Source of the DNA: Nepenthes gracilis
Lineage: Eukaryota; Streptophyta; Magnoliopsida; Caryophyllales; Nepenthaceae
Assembly (NCBI GenBank): GCA_033239525.1
Contig: BSYO01000024.1
Coordinates: forward strand, 8,889,991-8,953,990
Direction of reading: 5' to 3'
Length of the DNA: 64,000 bases
Made by a program: the position numbers and the translations under genes. Under the pieces are notes generated by a model. It ran no database searches and was not told where the DNA came from. It saw only the letters and a list, made by a program, of their open reading frames with translations. Shown here piece by piece: positions 12,101 through 24,289 of this stretch (the first letter of the stretch is position 1; every line of letters starts with the position of its first letter).

Positions 12101-13357
12101 ACAGCACTCACATAGCTCTCCATCTTTCTTGCCGCTCGACCCCGAATTGCGTCCTCACAACAAGGCAATCCGATCCACAGCTTGAAGTTTTTACTCTGTG
12201 AGCTCTTAGATCTCACCTAAGACTCAGATAACTCATGGTCGATGCCAGCGGCTTGCTCGTGACTCTAGAGCCTCAACAATAGTAGCGCTCACTCGGCTCT
12301 CCATCTCTCTCACCGCTTGCTCCCAAAGCACATCTTTGCCATGAGGTGATCCGATCCCGAGCCTAAGGTTTTTCCTCTATGACCTTCCGGATCTCGCTTA
12401 AGATTTGGACAGCTCTTGGTCGAAATCAATGGCTCACTCTTGACTCTATGGAACCTCAGCTTCTGGAAATAGGTCAACTAAAAACAACAAACTCGTAGAC
12501 GTTACGCTTCCCACATGACAACTTTGCCACCCTTGTAGTTGGCAACCTTGACATGCCACTTTCCAATACTACAAATTGACGGCAAACAACCCTGGTAGGC
12601 TCGAGATTGATCTGATCAGCTCACATCCCAACCAAGTACTCGGGATGAACCGCTACGAGTTAGGATTTCCAGAAGACTGAGTCAGCAATGGTTTGAATTG
12701 TCTGATCACCAGAAACCAAGTGACAGAAGGCTACATTCAAGTGTTCTAATCATCCACATCATTCAAGAACAATGGAGCCATGCAATACAAGAATAAGTAA
12801 TATTCAGTAGTTCCATGTATCAATTCCTTTTACAAAGTACAAACTTTCAACAGTATACATACAACACAAAAGGAAATAAAAAACACATGGAGCAATCACC
12901 GAACTACAATGATCCAATCGTCCTTTGCATGGGTAAACCCTAGAAAGAGGGTGACTAAGGTATACTTCAGACACGGCCTCAACTTTAGCTTTGAATTTCG
13001 AGCAAGAATCTCTGACAATCCTGGCTCGTAGTTGTGTAGACTTCATAACAACTCCGAACTCTCACGCCACTCTACTGTGAAGATAATTCATGATGTGAGG
13101 CATTGAGAGCCCTTCCATTCACAGCTGGAGGAGGAGACCTATGAGTATTAAATCGAGAAAATTGCGCCATCACTAGAAGATCACCCTCGCCAAAGAATCA
13201 CTGGCGGTAAAGAATCGAATCAGCACCATATTCTTTTGAACGGAGCAAAAATCTGCAACACATATGGGAAAGGAACACGCGTATGGACCTGCACGACAAT
13301 GTCCCATCATTACATGTTGTTGATTAAAATTTTGAACCTCCCAACATAGGGGTCTAG
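9108..13357 (+). other. Internal region of the LARD-like element, mostly non-coding
   Basis: The first ATG after the primer site (9148) opens a short frame, MVNTHALTNTLARDIASHGD, resembling the start of Tat-type Gag; it ends after about 40 codons. A related segment (LARDVSHGNDPSSGSYADG) recurs at about 9,820-9,890. No Gag core, zinc finger or pol motif was found in the remaining 3.5 kb. Other frames of 60-100 codons have no recognisable content and probably reflect the relatively GC-rich composition. A tandem repeat lies at 11,967-12,500. Confidence 0.6.
11967..12500 (+). repeat. Three tandem units of about 180 bp in the LARD interior
   Basis: Units start at about 11,967, 12,149 and 12,328. 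Each carries, in order, a GAGGCGATCC/AAGGCAATCC/GAGGTGATCC segment, a TTTTTCTCT(A)T segment, CTCTTGGATC-type sequence, GATTTG(A/G)ACAGCTC and a TGACTCTGGAGCCT-type end. The units are diverged and no protein frame runs through all three. Confidence 0.8.
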
Positions 13358-14893
13358 TGATGGGTCTAATACCATGGGCTGATATAGGGTCTAGATTATA
13401 GCAAATTGACGATCGGATGGAACTCCTTGCAACCCAAGGCTCAAGGTCCCAATAGCAGTGCAATTAGCCCAAACGGATCAACCCAAAATAGTTTAACAGT
13501 AAACGGATGATTAGGGTTGCACATAGCACCACGCCCGTGGTTCTCCTTCCTACAAAGCCACTGGCAGCTCAGTAAATATCCACAGAATATCTGCACAATG
13601 CATCTTCCCAAATATGGCAAGCGTGGCTCCCCAACATTTCTAAGAAAGATTATGATTACCATACTTACCATAAAGTGGCCACGATAGCAGTTCAGACAGC
13701 ACAGCCGAAATCTATAGAGCCTCCATCCACACGGCATGTCTTCCTAAGAAGTCATGCACAACCTTTCGACTTCCTCAAGAAAGGCCATGATTGCTATGCC
13801 AACTCTCGGGTATGCTCAAGGAGATAGCTCAGCAAATTCCCGTGAGCAACCATCGCCAGCCATGTGCCCTGAGGCAAGCTTTATAACCCTTGCCTACATA
13901 TACCACCTTCCCTCTAGGGAAAGGGGGACTTTTCTCATTCCAACCAAGCAAGAGCTGACTCCGTGAAAATAGTGAGAACCACACCCAAGTATCTAGAGCA
14001 TTCTCTCTCTTCTTATTTCACTTGAGGGCTATTACGAGATAGATGTGTCCCCGACTTTTAGTGCAGTGCTTCGACCCAAGCTCAAGGTTGCTCAAGCACC
14101 ATGCCGGCTTTGAACTCCAACACCGCTTGGCCGGTCAGGTTAATTTGCAAAGTAAGACAAAGGAAGCCCCTCTACTAGTAGCCAAAGAGGAGTTTAATGA
14201 GCACCCTCACCGGAGCATAATCCTTCATGCCTCAAACCCTCCCCCTTTGCCAGATGCACTCAGTAGAGCTCAATTCTCCATCTCTCAAAACTAGCGTCTA
14301 GTTGGGCACACTCAGTAGAGATCAATCCTCCATCTTTCTAAACTGCTGGGTTCACTTAGCGAAACTCAGTCCTCCATTTCTCAAAACAGCCTCCAAGTCA
14401 AGTGCACTAAATGGAACTCAATCTTTTATCTATCTAAACTACTCCCCTGCTGAGGGTACCGCCGAAGCCCAATGATCCATCTTAGAGCCACTTTCCTACC
14501 TAACGCACTGTCGGAGCCTAATCCTCTATCTTAAAGTCACTCCCTAGCCAAGCGCACTCATCAGAGTCCGTTCTCCACCTCTAAGCCACTCCAATCAGGC
14601 ACACTCATTGGAACTCAGTTCTCTACCAATATTCAAGCCCCCGTTACATGTATCTACGCATACATATCATGTATTCCTCCATCTCTCTCTCATCATAGAA
14701 AGATTTCTAATTTTAACGTTGGAGAACATACTAGGGAGTAAGTTCCCACTATCCTCTAACATCTTGTTTGTTAGTTGTGATGTACAGGATCCAAATTCAA
14801 AATTATAGAGACCAAACTTACTTTAACTCAACCCATCATGGAAGATCAAGTGTATCCTAACTCATTCAGTGACCCAGATCCCGAGATGTATCA
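13358..14893 (+). repeat. 3' LTR of the LARD-like element
   Basis: 1,536 bp, the partner of 7545-9087. It starts TGATGGGTCTAATACC and ends GAGATGTATCA. It includes the same AAGAAAGGCCATGATT stretch (about 13,779), the CATATACCACC box (about 13,902) and the 60-bp repeat block (about 14,215-14,630). Confidence 0.88.
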
Positions 14894-14898
14894 ATAGG

Positions 14899-17230
14899 TT
14901 AGACTAATCCAAAAGAAAATACTTAGTGAAGACCCATGAAGTTTGGCAATGAAAATTGATTTATCTACCATGTTATTCCATCATTTTTTTTTTTACTTTT
15001 TTCTATATGTAGATGGAGAAAATTGTAGTTTGCATGTTGGTGGATTCTTAAGCTCCAAGCCCAATAGGTTCTCTACGGGTTTCTTCAAATGCTCTAAGAA
15101 TACTATCAGGAACCTTATTTTCAAAAGCAATTGTGGACTTTTTCCATGCAAGGCGACTCCTTATGAAGATCAACCATATGACCATTTGTCTTGTAACAAA
15201 GGTTACACCCTACCGAAGTCTTTGGATTTAGACTTATCTTATTGAAATGTGATTTATAAGATCATCTCCATAATTCTTAAGAATCAGCCTTCATCAATCT
15301 TTTCAATCTCAAATAACACATGACAAATGGCTTTTTTGGAGGGAATGCTTATGGGAGACAATATCCTTCTCGCATGAGAATTGTTTCATAAGTATCACTT
15401 AAAAAAATGTTCTAATAGATATGCTATGAAAGTTGACATTATAAAAATGAATGATTCTATAAAATGTGACTTTCTATTCGTTATCTTAAAGGTTGGGTTG
15501 AGTAGTGTATTACCTTGATGATGTTCTCTATTGTCATCAATGGGGAATCCTTGGGCTTTTTCAAGGGGGGACAAGGTATTTATCAAGGGGATCCCTTGTC
15601 ACCCTATTTGTTTGTTCTATACATAGAGATTCTCTACAGCATTAATAAGATGAGAACAAGTGAAAACCCAAATTTCAGCTACCATTGGAAATGTAAAGAA
15701 ATTCAGACTATGATGTTAGTTTCTACGAATTACCTTTTCCTATTTTGTGCAGCCGATCAGTAGTTTATAGAGATCCTACATCACCGCCTTTTAGATTTCA
15801 GTACTTTTCTAGTATGGCCCTTAGCATTGACAAAAGTGAATGTTTTGTTAGTATTGTTGACAGATGCTTTATATAGGTGGTCAAGGATATCACCAAATTC
15901 AGGCTGGTATTCTTTTTGCAAGTTACCTAGGTGTACCCCTTATTTCTTCTGAGGTTTTAGCCTCAGATTGTTAGTTTATTATTGATAGAATTTTTAATAG
16001 GATCTCATGCTAAAAGAATAGGTGGTTGTCCTTTGGTAATAGATGACTAGTTATCCCAACTATCTTGCAAATTTTCAATTGTACTTGGCTATTTTGGTTA
16101 TTCCAAATCTATTTGGAAGAAGATTGACGGTATTCTGTGAAATTTTCTCTAACATGGTGCCAACTCTAGTAAGCTCGCATTAAATGTGGCTTGGGATGTT
16201 GTTTGCAAACCACAAAAATGAGGACTCGGGTTGAAGAATTCCCTCACATGAAATAAAGCACTATTAGCTAAATATCTCAAGCAACTTATAGTTGATGTTG
16301 GCTCCTTTATTTGGGATAATTGGGATAGGTGACACTGGATTAAGAAACTTTGCATTTTGACTATTAAAATCCATTAAACAACACCCTAGAGCTTCCACAA
16401 AAATATAAAACATGGGGCCTATCTATGACTTTTCATGTGTCATATTCAAGGTAATGGAAAGAGCACTTTCCTCTGGCTTAACTTCTGGCATCTTCTAGGG
16501 TCACTCACTATTACATTTTTCAAACTGTGTTTCTTTTGAAATGGGCATTTAGTAGGACGCAAAAGTGGAGATTGTTATTTAGGAAAATCATTAGCGATGG
16601 CCATCTCAAGCTACTCTTACAATGAAAACCTTCATTAGATCGTTGCCATTTTATGATCCTTGCTCTTATTCTAGCGACTCCATTAAATGGGAGTTGGAGG
16701 CAAGTGTCATCTTCTCTACTCATTCGACCTGAAAAAATTTATTAGCTAGTTGGTCTGAAAGTTGACTAAGCCTTCTTAATCAGGAGACCCAAGTTCCACC
16801 GTTTTTATGCATTCATCATTTAGCTTACTATCACTGACCGTCTAGGGACCTTAAATAGACTGAGATTCCTTCATATCCCTTTGTGCTATTTTTTTGCAAG
16901 GCAAGTGAGGAATCGGTCCTTCAATTATTGTGCGTGGTTACTTAGAAGATTTGGAAAATTATCTGAATAAATATCAAAAAAATTATCTGTAGAGCCATTG
17001 GATAAGTGAAGATTAGATGGAAAAACAATTCTTCCATCTTCCGCTCAAAATTGTCTTAGCATCTTTGACCAATCCTTCTCCTACTATAGAGATAGACTGC
17101 GAGCGTCATCTGGAACTTCTTTTATGATAAAGACCTATTGTGTGGTGACAATTCATCCGTTAATGCATGATTGGCTCTTTTTCATTTGTTAATCAAGGCT
17201 TTTGCCCTTTTGGGTTTTTTTTTGGGGGGG
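14899..17230 (+). pseudogene. L1-type LINE reverse transcriptase fossil, 5'-truncated
   Basis: Plus-strand translation across shifting frames gives the plant L1 reverse-transcriptase order. NVIYKIISIILKNQPS (about 15,245) is followed by DNILLA.ELFHKYH (about 15,360) and AMKVDIIK-like residues (about 15,425). Then come [15 protein letters not shown] and [17 protein letters not shown] (15,525-15,640), and [11 protein letters not shown] with a degraded position where the FADD motif is expected (15,670-15,750). Further on, LAWDVVCKPQ (about 16,185) and a degraded C-terminal zinc-binding region follow, up to about 17,150. The endonuclease and ORF1 are absent and many stops are present. The left end abuts the LARD insertion. 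No poly(A) tail is visible at the right end, where the LTR of the next element begins. Confidence 0.82.
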
Positions 17231-17239
17231 GAAGGGGGA

Positions 17240-17830
17240 GCTTAATATGTATATATCGACAGTTTATATTCTTTTTTTCCTTCTATGTCAACCAGTAAGA
17301 TACACAAGAGGACTTTTACATAATTTTTTTAAAATATATATATATTTGAGTACTTAGTTATAAAAATGTACATCTTTATGTATGTTCTAAATGGAAGCTT
17401 TTATTGATGTAGTTCTACCAATGACCGTGCCAAGCAATTGGTTTTAGTTATGAAATTCTTTCTTGGGTGAACTATAGTATATATTAACTGCCTTCTTAAT
17501 TTAACTACTCAACTGAGTTAATCACTCAACTTAGTTAACTACTCTTTTGATTATTCGGATATCTAACTATTTAAGCCCACAATTCGATCTTTTTAGTGTC
17601 ATTCAAATAGTTGCCCACTTGGTCATCCTTCTAATTTCAACTCATTTCTAGTAAAGGTGGAATTTTATTTATTTCTTTATTTTTACTTAGGCCTAATGGG
17701 ACAGTTGATACTTTCTTATTTCTCAAATTGTTGATCATGGGAATGTGATAATTAATTAATCGGGATTGTCCTATTTAAGCTGTACCCAATATTTAAGCTG
17801 TACCCAATACTGCACCCATACTTGAAGGTT
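17240..17830 (-). repeat. 3' LTR of element T2 (partial)
   Basis: 17,383-17,830 matches 32,029-32,430 in the same orientation. Shared landmarks are TCTTTATGTATGTTCTAAAT, AATTCGATCTTTTT, CACTTGGTCAT and CTATTTAAGCTGTACCCAA. A small duplication of TATTTAAGCTGTACCCAAT sits at its outer end. The U5 side is shorter than in the 5' copy, or unrecognisable next to the LINE. Confidence 0.7.
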
Positions 17831-19035
17831 AAATTCAAGTTCCAAATATACCTAAAAAAAGATTATATCAATCCATCTTATTTGCTGTTCAAATACTCCT
17901 TCCCAATGGAATAGAATCAATGAGTATTTATTATTATCTAGTCATGTTAGTCAAAGCCTACTTTCTTATAATTTCGATAAAAATTCTATAATTGTTGGCT
18001 ATATACTCTTAGTTTCATTTCCTAGCTTATTTTTTATTATAATAAGAGCTACTTTCATTTCATCTTCATCCAATTTTTAATCATTAACATCCGAAAAAAT
18101 TAACTAGATCTTTCAAACCATTTAGTGTTTAGAGTATCAGATAGAAGAGAGGCTATCTTGTTGATGTTGCTTTTCTCTCGGTATCATCAACGAAATCTAC
18201 CTTGGTTACCATATTTTAGAGAAAAATCATCTTATGTTTTCTTTTTGTGCAATATCGTCAATCAGACTAATTTTTCACTTAGGTAGTCACTACTTAGACC
18301 TTTTACCACTAAGTGCATCTTTGCTCCTATGCTCCTACTACATGGGACTAGCATATGCGTTAAGATGTATCTATTACAAAGGCTCTAATTGCCTGCCATA
18401 AGTCTATTTGAGTCATTTGCCTGGATGATACTCTCTTTCCATTTGCGCGAGTTGCTATTAGGAAAGATTGATTGAATATTCTTCCATTGTCGATGAGATT
18501 TATCCCTTGATCTCTTTCTCTTTTCCCTCAAACTGATCAATTTAATATTTTTATGTAGGAATATATTTTGTATATGATTGCTTTTAAAAATAAATATAAA
18601 AAGTATTTTTTATTATAATATTCAGACTATATTTATTATTACCTTCCTTTAGTATTTGGACTTATGTTCATCTATATAGAATTATAAGTCACCAAAAATT
18701 TAAATTAATCACTGAACAAAATAAATTTTTTAAATTCTTTATCTTAATGTTTGAGAGTTTGTTGAGTAATAGCTTAATAAAAATCTAAAAACTTGGTCAT
18801 TTGACAAATTAAGACTCCAATGTTTTGATTTTAAAAGAGTGAGAGACATGTCTTCATTTGAAAAATTCCATGACATTGATGTGTGGTTTGGATTAGTGTT
18901 TTTCTTTAAAATGCATAGTTTCCAAATTCAATCATCTTTTTTATTTCTAACTTTTTCCTTTTTTCTATTTAAACACGATTCGTATATTTTTTTAGTTTCT
19001 ACACCTTCTCATAATAGTAATCTATGAACTCTTAA
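17831..19035. other. Non-coding interior of T2 between 3' LTR and antisense ORF
   Basis: AT-rich and without recognisable protein similarity on either strand. By position it is the region upstream of the plus-strand extra ORF, so it may once have held that ORF's promoter; no specific signal stands out. Confidence 0.4.
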
Positions 19036-19039
19036 TCTC

Positions 19040-19660
19040 CAAAATCTTTTAAGCTTTTGTTTTGTGTCATTCATGGCTCCACGATGCTCCCTTAAGAATG
19101 TTGCTAATAGTGCTTCATGGATATCACTATCCATTATTCATGATATTTACAATCATTTTAATTTTCTAACTGCTATTCTATCTGTTATTTTTTTTTTAAA
19201 TGATAAGGTTTGTTCCTTTTGAAATGGCTTCGTTGTTGTTTATAAAGTTTATTTTAAGGACAAGTTTTGCAACTCTTTTGCTAGAGAATTTATAGAAGTA
19301 ATTAAACAATTGAAATTCCCATTGCACATCTTCACCCAAATGCTATTCAATATCTAGTAGCTTTGTATGTCTTTTTCCAACATTATAAACTTAAATTAGA
19401 TAATTGGATTTTCTTAACCCCTAGAAAGGGCTTTAAAATTAATAGAGAAAATTCAAATTCTATGAAGAATTGAAAAGACTATATTAAAGTTTCATCTAAT
19501 TGGTTTTTATCAAATAACAAGATTGATGAATCTCTTACTTGATTAGTCAGTGAGAATGAAATTCCTAGTATAAAGACTCATGTGAATCTAGTGCATAAGC
19601 ATGCAACCGAGTTACAAAATATTGGCAATTTTCTCACCCCCCCCCCTCCACATGTCTAGA
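19040..19660 (+). pseudogene. Antisense extra ORF of T2, transposase-28 / 'putative gypsy-type transposon' domain fossil
   Basis: On the plus strand, opposite to gag-pol, an ATG at about 19,074 opens a frame. Across one or two frameshifts it reads CNSFAREFIEVIKQLKFPLH (about 19,268), a segment with FFQHYKLKL (about 19,375), DNWIFLTPRKGFK, then NWKDYIKVSSNWFLSNNKID. The series 'FR.PL.PF...., helix, W.F..PRK.G, W...FF.V' is typical of the domain annotated in plants as a putative gypsy-type transposon protein (Pfam family Transposase_28). Its function is unknown. Its place between integrase and the 3' LTR, in antisense, fits the extra ORFs described for Tat-lineage elements. Several stops make it non-functional. 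Confidence 0.65.
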
Positions 19661-20900
19661 TTCCGTTAATTTGTATATCATGATTGGGGATGATGTTGTT
19701 GTTGATCTTCCTCTATGTCCTTTGAGGAGGATAAAGGGCATTTTTTTGGGTTTTTCTCTTAGGATTCATTTTGATTTTGATCGGTCTAGCAATCATCTGA
19801 TAGTTTACTAGTTTCTCTCACTAATGATGATGTATTAAATGTGCCAACATTGTTTTTGGTGATTGCATGGCTAAGTTAGGGCCAAGATGAGAATAAAGTA
19901 AGTTGCACATATTTTAACTCTAGCGCTTATCTCTTCTCTCGTAGGGCCCTTAGAAGAGATGCCTATTTTGTATGGTGGATAGAAAATTTCAACAGTTTTA
20001 TCAGATGAGGAGCACGATTGTCTATATCACTCTTTAAGTAAAAGTGTGTTGATAGTTCATACTTCTAATATTATCAAATATACCTAATCTTGTCAAATAT
20101 GTGATTTCTCTTATTTCTAGCCCTCATCTATCAATCAGAACGGTGGTGGAGGAACCACTCACTCAAGCTTCTTCATCAAAACCAAAAGGTGATATAAATA
20201 ATGATTGAATTCTCAAGTTCCTAACTCTAATGTCAAACATTAGTTATAAGATTAATGATTAATTCTCATCCCTTAATTTATAATTTTATGCACAGCTTTG
20301 TAATAAGATGATGTAATTTTCTCTTCAATGAATATATCCTAAATTTTTCTCTTCCATATATTCATAGTTGCTTTCATGGATGCAAATCAAGGGGCATAGC
20401 CCCTAAGCATATAATTTATAAATCTTTGATATTGTGATGACAGAATTGATTTTCAACTAAATCCTTAGCCTATTGTTGCTCATCAAAGAAAATCAATTTC
20501 ATTGAACATAAAATTGATTGTGCATATCTATTAAGGGGTTTATCATCATTTATGTGCATGTAACATTCATTAAGGTTTAGTATATTAGGTGACTGTTAAT
20601 ACTTGTGTCTTGATAGACCTCTACTAGCTTGATACTTGAGCTCTCAAAAGAGCACCAAATGGTAGATTCTTAAGCCCGTGAGTCTTATCATATTTTGGTT
20701 GTGTGACCACAGTTGAGGTCATATGGCTTCATTAAACCTACACCATAACCATCCTTTTGGGTCGATGCATATAATAGATGAAGTATTGAAATCAACTTTC
20801 TAATTCTGAGTTAATCATAATCATATTAACATAATTGCATGTAAATTCACAAAATTAAATTAAACATTATTTTATTAATGACACGTAAATTAATTTACAT
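19661..20900. other. Decayed interior of T2 without recognisable domains
   Basis: It could contain the C-terminal part of the antisense ORF (plus-strand frames to about 20,200) and the end of pol. A poly-C run lies at 19,638-19,646. No motif is recognisable. Confidence 0.4.
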
Positions 20901-20959
20901 CATGTAAGCACTTAAAGTGAAGGGTAGGGCATGCCTCTATATTTCCAATTTGGCCTCTT

Positions 20960-22230
20960 TACCAATAATATTTTTTGAGATAAAAGGCATTCCAAGTACA
21001 CTAGATTAGTTTTTTTTATTTTGGATACGTAACTTGTATGCCCCTACAACGAAATATAGCTGATACTAAGAATGGTCCTACTTAGGTTAGGGATAACTTA
21101 TTCCCATGTAAGTTTCTCTGTAGCCTTGATGTACATCAACACAAGTCTCCTACTTTGAATGTTCACGCCTTCACATTTTTATTATAATATTGAGCTACTC
21201 TTTATTGGCAGACTGCCACTCGAATATAAGCTGCTTCTGTAGCCTCCTCTATGAGATCCAAATTTTGTCTAAAGAGTTGAGAACTTTGAATTGAAATAAA
21301 ATTTTACACCTAGTAGATTGGAAGTATTATATCCACTAGGATCACTTCTATTTTATAGCACAAATTGAAAGGTGACTCCCAAGTAGATTATTCTAAAGTC
21401 ATTCAATAAACTTAGAGTACAGATGGGAATTTATCTATCCAAGTACCTCCAACTTTGTCTAATTTGATCTTTAAGCTATTAATTATTATTCAGTTTATCA
21501 CCTCTACTTGCCTATTTGTTCATGGGTATGAGATTGATGTATTAATAAATCAAATACCTAAAACTTTATAATATTTTGTGAACTTTTTATCCTAAGAATT
21601 GAGATCATTATCAATTACTGTAGCCTCTAGTACTCAAATCTATGCATAATACCTTAGCGGATGAATTTTATCGCATTTTGTTCTATAATCTTAACCAAAG
21701 GAAAGACTTATACCCATTTCACAAAATAGTTGAACGCAATAATAATAAACTTTCTTTGACCTATCATTAGAGGATATATCTAGCCCCCATTATGTAAATA
21801 GCTAGGAGCTTGCAAAGCTTAGAATTCTTTGTGAGGTTGCCTGGGGGTATTGCCATAAATTTGACAATGATAGCATTTTTAGACAAACTCTATTGCATCC
21901 TTCTCTATTGTCAACTAATAATAACCTTATCTCATAATCTTAAAAGTTAAATTTTTTTTGATCTAACATATGCTCCACATACACCAATGTACACTTCTCT
22001 GAGACTATATCCAGCTTTTGTTGGAGTCAAGCGGTGCATGTAGAATACTTAATAACCCCTCCTATACAATGTTTTGTTTACTATGGTATACTAGCCCATG
22101 ATTTTTGAGATTAGCTTGGCCTCCATTGAATCGCTTGGAAACATTTCACTTTGAGGATATTTTAAGTATGGACTTATCCAAGTTGTCTCATTAGACACTT
22201 GAAGAATTTTATTTTGCCCCTCAATACTTG
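20960..22230 (-). pseudogene. T2 integrase fossil
   Basis: Minus-strand reading gives a degraded N-terminal zinc region (about 21,900). The C-terminal half of the catalytic core follows: ISYP.TNR.VEVIN, IINSLKIKLDKVGGTWIDKF and STWESPFNLCY (about 21,540-21,360). These are the VE-N, LDQAGGTWVDELP and GESPFSL landmarks of Tat integrases. At least ten stops are present in the core. Confidence 0.75.
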
Positions 22231-22246
22231 GTCCTTAGAATATCTC

Positions 22247-22960
22247 TTACATATTATGGATGTATTGTTTTAGATAGTCGGGTATCGCCATCTTGGAAAG
22301 ACAATTGGCTTTCCAATTGCTTTCTCTAGGGATATGGATAATCTCAAAGGTATCGAGGAATAATAAAAGATATTGGACCTTATGAAGATATTTGACAAAT
22401 TTTGAATGGGTTTCCTTAAAATTGGCCAATACTTGATTGACAATTAATTCAAAATCTCTTTAAATAGTTAAATTTTTATGAAACATTTCTTACCTTGTTT
22501 TAATCAAGTTAACAGAGTCTTATATTTAGCCATATAGTTAGTAGTGAGAACTCAAATGTGATCGAGTACTTGATCCAAATTCTTTTGAGTAAGATCAAGA
22601 TTATCCTAGCTCCATTGCTTGCCTAAAAGATGCTCCATCAACATGTAATATCCACATAGGTGGTGACACATCTAGTGTATTCTCCAAGGATTCAATTGCT
22701 TCTTTAGAGATTAGAATGGTTGTTTTGATAATAAAGCATGTAAGGGCTAAACCTTTTATAGAAGGTCAGACTTGAAACTCAATATTAAACTTGCCCAACT
22801 TTTAACCATTTGATCAAGCATCCAGCATCCAAATATGTATGGTTTTTATAAAAATTCTTTTAAAGGTTAATCTGTCAAGACCACAATCTTATGAGCCTAG
22901 AAATATGGTTGCGTTTCCTTGTAGTAAAAATTAAGGCTAAAGAAACCTTCTCTATTTATG
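22247..22960 (-). pseudogene. T2 RNase H fossil
   Basis: The best-preserved part is 22429-22247: HSKFVKYLHKVQYLLLF, then FEIIHIPRESNWKANCLSKMA. This is the end of the plant Tat RNase H domain (compare F.I..VPR..N..ADALSKLA). The alanine-aspartate of the usual ADxLSK is changed to ANCLSK. The upstream half is recognisable only in pieces. Confidence 0.75.
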
Positions 22961-22999
22961 CATGCTGAGTCTCTGAGTTTGCTAGGAGTTTACTAACAT

Positions 23000-24100
23000 A
23001 ATATACCGATCATTGTATTCCTAATCATTTTATAACCAGAATGACACTCAAAACTATTTTTGAAATGGCTAAATTATGATATAGTTTCTCATCCTCCTTA
23101 AAACAAGTTAATGAGGGCAGATGCCAAATGTATTTTAAATATTGAAAAGCTTATTGGCACTCATTTGTCTAATAAAAACCTTTTGTCTTTAATCCTCTCA
23201 ATACCTTAAAGAATATCAAATATTTCTTAATTGATTTCACCATGAATCGGGATAGTGTTGCAAGTTACCCGATTAACCTTTGGATATCATTAATTGTTCA
23301 AGATGACTCCATATCTATTATTGCTTTTATCCTCTCTAAGTTAGCCTCTATCCCGCATTGTGAGAATATGAAACCTAAGAAATTACCAAAAGTTACCCTG
23401 AAGACATACTTGGTTGGGTTTAAACTTTATTCTATATATTTTAAACACATAAAATGTCTTTACCAGATCATTAATATTGTCATTGACAAATACATTGTTG
23501 ATGAGCATTCATCAACATACACATCTACATTCTTGATTTGTTGTTTCAATATTTTATTCACCAACATCTAATACATTGCTTTAACATTTTTCAAATCGAA
23601 AGGTATCACTTTATAGTAGTAGATTTTTGGTCTATCATGAATGAGGTCCTTTCTTCATTTTCTAAATTCATCTAAATATAGTTATATCCTGAATAAGCAT
23701 CAATAAAATTTAATAGATGGTGTCCAAATATTGAATATAGTACCTAATTGATCCACGAGAGAGGGAAACTATCTTCTTGACATACTTTATTTATATCTAT
23801 AAAGTCAACATATATCTCCCTTTTTTGTTACTTTTCTTTACAAGAATAACATTGGATATCAAATTTGGATAGTTGACTTCGATGAATACAATATCAGATA
23901 ACTTTTTAATCTCTTCTCGAATAGCCATGAATTTTTCTACAAAGTAGTTTTTTTGTCTAATAGGTTTACTTTTTAGAAATAAGACTTAATTTGTGAGCCA
24001 TTATTCCCATCTAGCATGTCTATTGGTGTCCACGCAAAAACAACCACATTGCTTCATAGGAATTCTATTAATTTTTGCTTCAATTTTTGATCTAATGAAG
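23000..24100 (-). pseudogene. T2 reverse transcriptase fossil
   Basis: Minus-strand reading gives AIREEIKKLSDIVFIEVNYP and NLISNVILVKKSN (about 23,930-23,830), then YKVIPFDLKNVKAMYQ-like residues (about 23,610). VDVYVDE at the catalytic site follows (about 23,520), then FNPTK/FGNFLGF-type residues further on. These are in family order. At the YVDD site the sequence reads YVDE and then goes out of frame, consistent with loss of one base. Many stops elsewhere. Confidence 0.8.
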
Positions 24101-24289
24101 ATCTAATTAGTACATAGATGACTATTTGGGTCTATAAGATTTAAGGGAATATGAAATTATGACTATTTGAGTTGAACTTGTTGAAAGAGGTCTTATTAAA
24201 AGGGTCAAATTCTTATACCAATTAAGGAGGAGTCAGGCCATTGATCTGCATTAAAGAAATAGTTTCACCTAATGATGTGGTCTTATTTA

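Larger units (their letters stand above)
7545..14893 (+). mobile_element. LARD-like non-autonomous LTR retrotransposon, complete but old
   Basis: Two direct LTRs (7545-9087 and 13358-14893) begin TGATGGGT and end ATCA. They flank a 4.27-kb internal region. Flanking bases are GTAGG (7540-7544) and ATAGG (14894-14898), a 4/5 match that fits a 5-bp TSD. The sequence right after the left LTR (TTAGCACCATCTATGAAAAA) resembles the primer-binding segment of plant Tat elements (TTGGCGCCGTCTGTGGGAA), which sets the orientation to plus. No protease, reverse transcriptase or integrase motif is visible, so the element would have needed proteins from elsewhere. The LTRs look about 80% alike by eye, so it is an old insertion. 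Confidence 0.85.

Noticed and set aside
13173..13737. Two minus-strand frames of about 97 codons
   Set aside because: They straddle the start of the 3' LTR and have no counterpart in the 5' LTR or any family resemblance.
23242..23571. 109-codon plus-strand frame
   Set aside because: It is the antisense of the T2 reverse-transcriptase fossil, which explains the sequence.
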